Assembly (NCBI RefSeq): GCF_018332695.1
Contig: NZ_BOQN01000019.1
Location: forward strand, 1 to 64,000
Origin: Paractinoplanes toevensis
GTDB taxonomy: Bacteria; Actinomycetota; Actinomycetes; Mycobacteriales; Micromonosporaceae
Direction of reading: 5' to 3'
Length of the DNA: 64,000 nucleotides
In this document: positions 26,725 to 33,029 of the stretch, piece after piece
Layout: each line of letters begins with the position of its first letter
Position numbering within the stretch: the first letter of the stretch is position 1
Notes under the pieces: model-generated
Databases searched by the model: none
Seen by the model: only the letters and a program-made list of their open reading frames with translations
What the model was told of the DNA's origin: nothing
Program-made: the position numbers and the translations under genes

Positions 26725-27222
26725 TCACTCCCTGGTGAGCGCGGCGCCCCGAAGCGCCGCGCGCATGGATTGGATGGCTCGCGCGGTCTGGCTCTTGACC
26801 GTGCCCTCGGTGATGCCGAGCAGGGCGGCCACCTCGGAGACCGGCAGATCCTCCAGATACCGCAACACCACCGCGGCCCGTTGCCGCGGCCCCAGATCGG
26901 CCAGCGCAGACCGCAACGCCAGCCCTTCGACCGGGTCGGCGCCGCCCGCCGCCCGCTCCGGCGGGGCGGCCATCAGCGCCTCGCGGCGCCGGGCCCGCCG
27001 ATGCGACAGGAACGCGTTCACCACCACCTGCCGGGCGTACGCGTCGACCGACTCGTCCCGGATGCTGGGCCAGCGCCGGTACAACCGCACGAAGGTGAGC
27101 TGCACCAGATCCTCGGCGGTGTGCCAGTCACCGCACAGCGAATAGGCGAGCCGGCGCAGCGGTTGCGCCCGCGCGCGGAAGTATTCGACGAACTGGAGCT
27201 CCCAGTCGGCTTTGACCACCAC
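26725..27222 (-). CDS. SigE70-type ECF RNA polymerase sigma factor
   Basis: A 165-residue extracytoplasmic-function sigma factor. Region 2 contains RLAYSLCGDWHTAEDLVQLTFVRLYRRWPSI, and region 4 contains LGPRQRAAVVLRYLEDLPVSEVAALLGITEGTVKSQTARAI. GTG start near a GGAAGGGG box. The neighbouring membrane gene follows within 3 bp. A promoter of ECF type lies upstream at 27245, suggesting autoregulation. Confidence 0.88.
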   Translation of the reverse strand: MVVKADWELQFVEYFRARAQPLRRLAYSLCGDWHTAEDLVQLTFVRLYRRWPSIRDESVDAYARQVVVNAFLSHRRARRREALMAAPPERAAGGADPVEGLALRSALADLGPRQRAAVVLRYLEDLPVSEVAALLGITEGTVKSQTARAIQSMRAALRGAALTRE

Positions 27223-27244
27223 GCCCCCTTCCGGTCACCCCTTC

Positions 27245-27270
27245 TACTCCGCAGAGGGCCGAAAGGTTGC
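27245..27270 (-). promoter_or_regulatory. Possible ECF promoter of the sigma gene
   Basis: On the minus strand GCAACC (an AAC-type -35) is followed after 16 nt by GTAGAAG, about 23 bp before the sigma start. ECF promoters commonly carry AAC at -35. The -10 is not a clear match, so this is tentative. Confidence 0.35.
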
Positions 27271-27353
27271 ATCCGGCCTTGCGGTCAGGGACGCGACAGG
27301 AGGCGAATGCGGTCGGTATCGATGGGTACTGCAACACGAGCCGGCCAGACACA

Positions 27354-27393
27354 TTGACGTTCACCGTTACGCTGGCGCCGTGTTCGACGAGTC
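27354..27393 (+). promoter_or_regulatory. Conserved 40-bp leader of toxin gene 1
   Basis: This segment aligns without gaps to 31497-31536 upstream of the broken toxin copy (30 of 40 positions identical by eye). Both have TTGAC, then TANGCT 9 or 10 bp later, then GTTCG-CGAGTC. TACGCT at 27368 may be a -10. A nine-codon frame starts at GTG 27380 and its TGA overlaps the toxin GTG at 27403. Confidence 0.4.
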
Positions 27394-27402
27394 GGCCATC
27401 CG

Positions 27403-28614
27403 GTGAGCGCTGACAATCCGCTTGTCGCGGCCGCGAGTCCCGGTGGGTCGGATCCGCTGGCGGGGATATGGATCGCCGAGGACATCCAGGCGATCCTGTC
27501 CGGGGTCGAGAACGGCAGCTGGATCGACACCTCACTCGGCGCCGTCTCAGCCGGCCTCGACACGCTGGCCCTGATCTCCGATCCGATCGGCAGCCTCCTC
27601 CAATACGGCGTCGCCTGGCTCCTCGAACACGTCAAACCACTCTCCGAAGCACTGGACTGGCTCGCCGGCGACCCCGGCCAGATCGCGGCACACGCACAGA
27701 CCTGGCGAAACGTCGCCGGCACGCTCCGCGACCACGCCGCCGACCTGCAGCAGGCGGTGCGCTCGGACACCCACGAATGGGCCGGCACCGCCGCCGACAC
27801 ATACCGCACCTGGGCCGCACAACAAAACGACGCCGTCGGCGCCCTGGCCACCGCCGCCGACACGATGGCCGCGATCACCGAAGGCGCCGGGATGCTGATC
27901 GCCGGCGTACGCATCATGGTGCGCGACGCCATCGCCGTGGTCGTGTCCCGCCTGATCACCTACGCCGCCGAACTCGCCGGAACCCTGGGCCTCGCGGCAC
28001 CCTTGGTCGTCGAACAGGCGACCACCCTCTGCGCATCCTGGGCCGCCCGGATCGCCTCCTGGCTACGCGGCCTGATCCGCAGCTTCGAACACCTACGGGG
28101 CCTGACCGGCCGGATGGACTCCGTAATCGAACTCATCAAAAAACTGCTGAGCCGACTACGCGGTCGCGGCGACCGCGGTCCGACCACCCCGTCCGGCAAA
28201 CCCGACCCCAACCGCAAACCCAGCGGCAAACGCACCGACGCACACCCGACCAAGAAGAAAGATCGAGGAGTACGGCGCGAGAACGAGTCGGCCGATGTCC
28301 TGGCAAGGAACGGCTACGACGTCGAGCAGAACCCGCCACCAAAACTCAACGGCAAGGAGCCCGACTACAAGATCGAGGGCGAATACTTCGACTGCTACGC
28401 GCCCGAGACCGGCAACCTCGACAACATTCGCGCGAAGCTGAGCGAAAAGGTATCCGAGGCGCAGGCCGACCGGCTCATCCTCAACATGGACGACACGCCA
28501 CGTTCGATGGAAGACATCGCCGACATGCTGCGCCGGAAGCCCATCGCTAACCTCAAGCAGATCCTGGTCGTCAAGGACGGTCAGGTCGTCCCCTTCTTTC
28601 CCTTCGGCGAGTGA
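27403..28614 (+). CDS. Type VII-associated polymorphic toxin with CdiA-type tRNase domain
   Basis: A 403-residue toxin. Residues 1-255 are a helical export module shared with the toxin at 29639: SADNPLV start, GSWIDTSLGAVSAGLD, HVKPLSEALDWLAGD, a WXG motif (WAG, 126-128) and amphipathic helices. A basic, proline-rich linker (255-290) leads to the C-terminal toxin from RRENESAD to the end, which matches the CdiA C-terminal tRNase fold (ENESADVLARNGYDVEQNPPP, then PDYKIEGEYFDCY, then the KQILVVKDGQV strand). The GTG start is fixed by alignment of all three copies. The likely immunity gene follows 6 bp later. Export through an ESX system is inferred; no secretion machinery is in the window. Confidence 0.82.
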   Translation: MSADNPLVAAASPGGSDPLAGIWIAEDIQAILSGVENGSWIDTSLGAVSAGLDTLALISDPIGSLLQYGVAWLLEHVKPLSEALDWLAGDPGQIAAHAQTWRNVAGTLRDHAADLQQAVRSDTHEWAGTAADTYRTWAAQQNDAVGALATAADTMAAITEGAGMLIAGVRIMVRDAIAVVVSRLITYAAELAGTLGLAAPLVVEQATTLCASWAARIASWLRGLIRSFEHLRGLTGRMDSVIELIKKLLSRLRGRGDRGPTTPSGKPDPNRKPSGKRTDAHPTKKKDRGVRRENESADVLARNGYDVEQNPPPKLNGKEPDYKIEGEYFDCYAPETGNLDNIRAKLSEKVSEAQADRLILNMDDTPRSMEDIADMLRRKPIANLKQILVVKDGQVVPFFPFGE

Positions 28615-28620
28615 CGAGAC

Positions 28621-29082
28621 ATGGCCTACGAATACACCTGGTACGGAGACTCGGAGCTCGATACCCCAGGGCTTACCGCGTTCATCGCCGCCACGACCGG
28701 CGGGGAGGAACGTCCGGACGGCACTATCTTCCTTGCGGGCATGTACGTCACCGCGCGAAGCGTCACCGGCGAAGACGTCAACCCGGCGGTAAGTCTCTTC
28801 GGCTTCGAACACCGTTTCACGGCGACGTTCCGCATCTCGTCACGCGTGGACGACGTGACCGAGGAGCACGCCACTGCCCTGATGGTGCACACCGTCATAG
28901 CGTTCGCGTCGCGATTCGGCGGTCACGGCGTGCTGCTCTTCAACGGCGAGACCGCGGTTCTGCTGCACGCCGGCGACCACGTTGTTCTGGATGCCGAGTG
29001 GGAGGACTGGACGGAGAACAGCGAGATCGCCCCGCTGCTCGACCAGTTCGACAGCGAGGTGCTCCCGCAACCACTGCTTTGA
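28621..29082 (+). CDS. Putative immunity protein, SitI3-like
   Basis: A 153-residue soluble protein directly after the CdiA-type toxin. It resembles SitI3-type proteins: an AYEYTWYG strand at the start, the central GFEHRFTATFRI segment and HGVLLFNGETAVLLHAGDHVVL near the end. The protein at 32479 is a diverged homologue in the same position after the second toxin copy, which supports a toxin-neutralising role (inference). Each should be specific for its neighbouring toxin. Confidence 0.7.
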   Translation: MAYEYTWYGDSELDTPGLTAFIAATTGGEERPDGTIFLAGMYVTARSVTGEDVNPAVSLFGFEHRFTATFRISSRVDDVTEEHATALMVHTVIAFASRFGGHGVLLFNGETAVLLHAGDHVVLDAEWEDWTENSEIAPLLDQFDSEVLPQPLL

Positions 29083-29156
29083 TCAAGCCAAGCACGATGA
29101 TGACTCTGCAGCTACCGAGCGGGTGCTCGAGGTCGCTCGTAAGCCGCACTCCTTGA

Positions 29157-29642
29157 CTACGCCTTATCCGGATCAGTCGCGCTGGTCCAGAAGCTGACCG
29201 TCGGGCCGTAGTCCTCGGCGACCTCGACGGTCACGGTCCGCTCCGGGTAGCGCAATGACAGCACCCCGCGCCAGCACACCCCGATGTCCGCGGCCAGCCC
29301 GGCCAGTGAATCCTCGTACGGGTCGGTGTCGCAGTTGGCGAAGAAGTCGTACAGCTTCACCGCGTTGACCACCGACTCGATGCGGGAGGGCTCGTCCGGG
29401 TAGCGCTCGAACCACTCGTCGACGTTCGCGGCGTTGAAACGCTCGGCCAGGAACACCCCGCCGCGGTACGTCACCGTCGACGGGTTGAACAGCCAGCCCG
29501 CCGCGATCGTGGCGCCGACGTTGGCGTCCTGGTTGAGGTAGTCGGTCGGTGTCCAGGTGACCGCCGAGTCACCCCAGCCGTCCCGCCACTTGACGAAGAA
29601 CTCCGGCAACGGGCGTGCGCCGTCATGGCCGCGCTCGGTCAC
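29157..29642 (-). CDS. Putative immunity protein of toxin 3
   Basis: A 161-residue acidic protein, no signal or membrane helix, starting in a 4-bp overlap with the stop of the toxin gene at 29639. I do not recognise the fold; WKRDGWGDSAV-like N-terminal and WRGVLSLRYPERTVTVEVAEDYG C-terminal segments are the most structured-looking. Tight coupling to a toxin gene, and lack of similarity to the other two immunity proteins, fit a cognate immunity role (inference). It is convergent with the first immunity gene. Confidence 0.6.
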   Translation of the reverse strand: MTERGHDGARPLPEFFVKWRDGWGDSAVTWTPTDYLNQDANVGATIAAGWLFNPSTVTYRGGVFLAERFNAANVDEWFERYPDEPSRIESVVNAVKLYDFFANCDTDPYEDSLAGLAADIGVCWRGVLSLRYPERTVTVEVAEDYGPTVSFWTSATDPDKA

Positions 29643-30742
29643 GGGATCTCGTCCGGTGTGGCCGGGCGGACGTGTCGCTGCTCGCGCACGAAGACCTCTC
29701 CAGTGTTCGGGTTGACGTTCCGATCGTATTCAACGACGTGCGGTGTCGGGACGCCGCCGTGGTCACGGCCGGTCAGGTCCACCCGTTTGACGGCGTTCCC
29801 GTCGTGGTCGTACACGGTGTAGTTGGTGATGTCGCCGGTCTGCGGATCCCGTTTGTAGAGCGTGCCGTCCGGTGGCCCGCCCTTCTGCGGCAGCTTGCGG
29901 CCCTTGAACTCCTGACCGTTCTTGATCTGCTCGGCGGCCTTGGTCGGCTTCTTCCCGCCCGGGCTCTTGCCCTTGCCGCCGCGACCGAGCCGGCCGAGCA
30001 GTTCCTTCAGCTTCTCGATCAGCTCGCCGACCTTGCCGGCGATGCCGCGCAGCTTGCTCAGGCTGCTGATCAGATCTTTCAGCCACCGCGCGATCCGGGC
30101 CGCCCACGACGCGCAGAGGGTGGTCACCTGCTCGACGACCAGCGGCGCCGCGAAGCCGAACGTCGCGGCGAGCTCGGCGGCGTACACGATCAGCCGGGAG
30201 ACGAGCGTCGCGATGGCGTCACGCACCATCATCCGTACGCCCGCAATCAGGAACCCGGCCGCCTCGGTGATGGTCCCGAGGGTCTCGGCGCCCTGTGCCA
30301 GACCGCCGATGGCGCCTTTCTGCTGTTCCACCCAGGTGCGGTAGGCGTCGGCGGCCGCCCCGGTCCACTCGCTGACGTCGAAACGCACCGCGCGGTCCAG
30401 GTCGTCGACCCGGTCGTGCAGTGCGCCGGCGACGTTCTTCCAGGTCTGCGCGTGCGCGGCGATCTGCGCCGCGTCACCGGCCAGCCAGTCGAGTGCCTCG
30501 GACAGCGGCTTGACGTGCTCGATGATCCAGGCGATGCCGTACTGCAGCAGCGCCCCGACCGGGTCGGAGACGAAGGCGAGAGCGTCGAGGCCGGCGGACA
30601 CGGCGCCGAGCGTGCCCTCGATCCAGCTGCCGTCCTTGACGCCCCGATAGAGCAGCTGAATGTCCTCGGCGATCCACACCCCCGCCCACGGATCGACCGG
30701 CGCCGCCACCCTGGTCGCGACGAGCGGATTGTCCGTGCTCAA
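29639..30742 (-). CDS. Type VII-associated polymorphic toxin, type 24-like C-terminus
   Basis: A 367-residue toxin whose first 255 residues align without gaps to the toxin at 27403 (same WXG position, WTG 126-128). After a Lys/Gly-rich linker (about 255-285) the C-terminus carries a different toxin: GTLYKRDPQTGDITNYTVYD, KRVDLTGRDHGGVPTPHV, and a VRPATPDEIP end, which I recall as polymorphic toxin type 24. The TTG start at 30742 overlaps the EspC-like stop (TTGA) and is supported by alignment to the GTG of the other copies. Operon order on the minus strand is YbaB-like, EspC-like, toxin, immunity. Confidence 0.78.
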   Translation of the reverse strand: MSTDNPLVATRVAAPVDPWAGVWIAEDIQLLYRGVKDGSWIEGTLGAVSAGLDALAFVSDPVGALLQYGIAWIIEHVKPLSEALDWLAGDAAQIAAHAQTWKNVAGALHDRVDDLDRAVRFDVSEWTGAAADAYRTWVEQQKGAIGGLAQGAETLGTITEAAGFLIAGVRMMVRDAIATLVSRLIVYAAELAATFGFAAPLVVEQVTTLCASWAARIARWLKDLISSLSKLRGIAGKVGELIEKLKELLGRLGRGGKGKSPGGKKPTKAAEQIKNGQEFKGRKLPQKGGPPDGTLYKRDPQTGDITNYTVYDHDGNAVKRVDLTGRDHGGVPTPHVVEYDRNVNPNTGEVFVREQRHVRPATPDEIP

Positions 30743-31044
30743 CGGGTGTTCCGGAGGCGATCGGCGGCGTTCCCGTCGGACGTGTCGTAGTCGGCGGCCA
30801 CCGCCCGCACCTGCTCGGCCGTGTCGTGCACGGAGGTCGCCGCCGTGGAGATCCCGTCGATCACCTGGGTCTGCAGAATGTTGAGCAGCGCCGGCACGAT
30901 CTGACACAGCTGGCCGTAGGCCCCCGAGTCGGTGCGGACAACCGCCCCCGCTTGCCGCGCCTGGTCCAGCCCGTCGCCGATCCCGTCGAGATGCCCGGCG
31001 TGCGAAACCAGATCAGCCGAGTTGACGTGAACCTGGCCGCTCAC
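30739..31044 (-). CDS. EspC-family type VII secretion-associated protein
   Basis: A 101-residue helical protein of the ESX-1 EspC/DUF2580 kind: VNSADLVSHAGHLDGIGDGLDQARQAG forms the first helix, and VHDTAEQVRAVAADYDTSD ends the second. Such proteins are small type VII substrates or export partners. It overlaps the YbaB-like gene upstream and the toxin downstream by 4 bp each, so it is probably the export partner of the toxin (inference). Confidence 0.78.
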   Translation of the reverse strand: MSGQVHVNSADLVSHAGHLDGIGDGLDQARQAGAVVRTDSGAYGQLCQIVPALLNILQTQVIDGISTAATSVHDTAEQVRAVAADYDTSDGNAADRLRNTR

Positions 31045-31424
31045 TCGCCGTCCCCGGCGGCGAGTCGGGCGTTCAGGCCGGCCAGGACGGCCTTGCCGGT
31101 CTCGCTGTCGGCACCCACGGTCTCGGCGGTGACCTGGCCGTACTGCCGGACGAGGTCCGCTTGCGCGGCCCGAACGGCCGCCATGATCTGCCGGGCGGTG
31201 GTCGCGGCAGGCTGCCGCCGAATCTCTTCCTCCAGCCGTACGCCGGTCAGCTGCCCGTTGGAATCGACCGTCACCTCAACGGCGCCGTCACCGGCCCGAC
31301 CGGTCGCGGAGAGTTGGGCGCTGCGCTCGGCGAGAGCTTTCGCCTGGGCGGCACGCTCGGCGAACCCACGCTCCCACTCATCGATCCGATCCACCGCCAG
31401 CGAGGACCACAACTCGTCGGACAC
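31041..31424 (-). CDS. YbaB/EbfC-family protein
   Basis: A 127-residue protein with a coiled N-terminal helix (AERAAQAKALAERSAQLSATG) and the YbaB strand region GDGAVEVTVDSNGQLTGVRL. In ESX-type loci such proteins often precede EspC-like genes (established association), where they are not likely to be general nucleoid proteins. The GTG at 31424 is chosen because GGGAGG lies 4 bp upstream; an ATG at 31436 would place this box inside the coding region. First gene of the minus-strand toxin operon. Confidence 0.72.
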   Translation of the reverse strand: MSDELWSSLAVDRIDEWERGFAERAAQAKALAERSAQLSATGRAGDGAVEVTVDSNGQLTGVRLEEEIRRQPAATTARQIMAAVRAAQADLVRQYGQVTAETVGADSETGKAVLAGLNARLAAGDGE

Positions 31425-31479
31425 AGCGCCTCCCATCGACGCAGCTCACTCTAACGGAAGCAAGCACGTCATCTCCGCG

Positions 31480-31491
31480 CGAGACGTCTCG
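31480..31491. promoter_or_regulatory. 12-bp perfect palindrome
   Basis: CGAGACGTCTCG lies in the divergent region between the YbaB-like gene and the broken toxin copy, close to the conserved leader at 31497. It may be a regulator site; no partner site is seen. Confidence 0.25.
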
Positions 31492-31496
31492 GTAGA

Positions 31497-31536
31497 TTGA
31501 CACTCATCGCTAGGCTCGCGGTGCGTTCGGCGAGTC
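31497..31536 (+). promoter_or_regulatory. Conserved 40-bp leader of the second toxin copy
   Basis: Gap-free counterpart of the leader at 27354 (TTGACA, TAGGCT at 31511, then GTTCG-CGAGTC). Its survival suggests that the second module could still be transcribed. Confidence 0.4.
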
Positions 31537-31586
31537 ACTGCCTCGGCGCCGCTTACGACAAATGCCGACCGCCTACGGAGTCCCCG

Positions 31587-31778
31587 GTGAGCGCTGACAA
31601 TCCGCTTGTCGCGGCCGCGACTCCGGGCGGGTCGGATCCGCTGGCGGGGATCTGGATCGCCGAGGACATCCAGGCGATCCTGTCCGGGGTCGAGAACGGC
31701 AGCTGGATCGACACCTCACTCGGCGCCGTCTCAGCCGGCCTCGACACGCTGGCCCTGATCTCCGACCCGATCGGCAGC
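31587..31778 (+). repeat. Direct repeat, left arm (partner 27403-27594)
   Basis: 192 bp with about five mismatches by eye against 27403-27594, covering the first 64 codons of the toxin export module. Confidence 0.85.
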
Positions 31779-32104
31779 TCGCCGTGGTCGTGTCCCGCCT
31801 GATCACCTACGCCGCCGAACTCGCCGGAACCCTGGGCCTCGCGGCACCCTTGGTCGTCGGACAGGTGACCACCCTCTGCGCATCCTGGGCTGCCCGGATC
31901 GCCTCCTGGCTACGCGGCCTGATCCGCAGCTTCGAACACCTACGGGGCCTGACCGGCCGGATGGACTCCGTAATCGAACTCATCAAAAAACTGCTGAGCC
32001 GACTACGCGGTCGCGGCGACCGCGGTCCGACCACCCCGTCCGGCAAACCCGACCCCAACCGCAAACCCAGCGGCAAACGCACCGACGCACACCCGACCAA
32101 GAAG
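31779..32104 (+). repeat. Direct repeat, right arm (partner 27932-28257)
   Basis: 326 bp with about three mismatches by eye against 27932-28257. Identity stops sharply just before the toxin domain, giving the boundary of the exchangeable cassette. Confidence 0.85.
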
Positions 32105-32478
32105 ACGGACCGAGGACTCCGCCGCGAGAACGAGTCGGCGGACATCCTCTCCGAGCACGGTTACGACGTCGAGCAGAACCCGCCGCCGAATGCGAACGGC
32201 AAGGAGCCCGACTACCGCATCGAAGGCGAATACTTCGACAACTACTCTCCGAGCAGCAAGAACCTCGACAACATCCGTGACGAGGTGAGCGGCAAGGTCA
32301 AAGATGGCCAGGCCGAGCGGATCGTCCTCAATCTGGACGACTGCCCCCGATCGATGGAAGAGATACGTGGAGTCTTGGAGCGCAAACCGATCTCCGGGCT
32401 CAAGGAGATTCTGGTAGTCAAGGACGGCAGGGTTGTGCGGTTCTATCCCTTCGACTGAGAGCGACCACGGAAGGCGTC

Positions 32479-32928
32479 ATGGCGATCGAGTACACGTTCT
32501 ACAGCGCAGCAGATATGAGCACCGAAACACTGCGTTCGAGGATCGCCGCTGCGCTCGCCGGATCGATCACACCGGACGGCACCGTGACGCGGGAAGGGCT
32601 GACTGCCACGGCATACCGTGTCGCGCCAGGCGAGGAAGCCACGGCCCCCTCGCTCTTCGGGTTCATGCACCGGGTCAGCGTGCGTTTCCGTTTCTCGGCA
32701 ACCCGACGTGACCTGGAGGGCCACAACACCGCCCTCATGGTGGGCGCCGTGCTCGGGCTGGCCGACTCCGATGGGGTCTTGCTGTTCAACGGGGAGGAGA
32801 ACGTGCTGCAATCCTCCGCTGGGGAAATCACATTCGCCGCCGGCTGGGACGGCTGGGACGACATGCCCGAGGTGACAGCGTTGCAGGACGAGCATCGGAC
32901 AGGGCACCTCAACCAGCCGCTTCTCTGA
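32479..32928 (+). CDS. Putative immunity protein of the orphan toxin, SitI3-like
   Basis: A 149-residue homologue of the immunity protein at 28621: AIEYTFYSAADMS at the start, LFGFMHRVSVRFRF in the middle, GVLLFNGEENVLQSSAGEITFAAGWDGW near the end, and the same final QPLL. Divergence between the two is much greater than between the flanking toxin repeats, as expected if each has co-evolved with its own toxin domain. It lies 20 bp after the orphan toxin frame and should still protect against it. Confidence 0.7.
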   Translation: MAIEYTFYSAADMSTETLRSRIAAALAGSITPDGTVTREGLTATAYRVAPGEEATAPSLFGFMHRVSVRFRFSATRRDLEGHNTALMVGAVLGLADSDGVLLFNGEENVLQSSAGEITFAAGWDGWDDMPEVTALQDEHRTGHLNQPLL

Positions 32929-33029
32929 CGCCGGCCGAGCAGGCCAAGCTTCTCGGGGTCTTCCAGGCGGCCGCCCGCACGGGAAATTCGGCCGCTCCGG
33001 TGGCAGCCGGGACCGAATTCCTAAGGTAA

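Larger units (their letters stand above)
31587..32458 (+). pseudogene. Internally deleted second CdiA-type toxin gene (orphan module)
   Basis: A near-copy of the toxin at 27403. The first 192 bp match 27403-27594, then the sequence jumps to the equivalent of 27932: 337 bp are missing, and since 337 is not a multiple of three the frame shifts at 31778/31779. The loss removes the WXG region. The downstream part stays open from GTG 31784 to 32458 (224 residues) and encodes the end of the helical module plus a diverged tRNase domain (ENESADILSEHGYDVEQNPPP ... PDYRIEGEYFDNY). It is therefore either a decayed gene or a silent toxin cassette that could recombine into the intact gene. The immunity gene at 32479 is intact. 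Confidence 0.8.

Noticed and set aside
27245..27402. TTGACG at 27354 as a classical -35 for the toxin gene
   Set aside because: No -10 hexamer lies at 16-18 bp; the only hexamer-like TACGCT is 8 bp away. Reported as a conserved leader instead.
31784..32458. Second toxin ORF as an independent intact gene
   Set aside because: Alignment to the intact copy shows it is the 3' part after a 337-bp deletion; no ribosome-binding site precedes GTG 31784. Kept as part of the pseudogene, with the possibility of residual expression noted.
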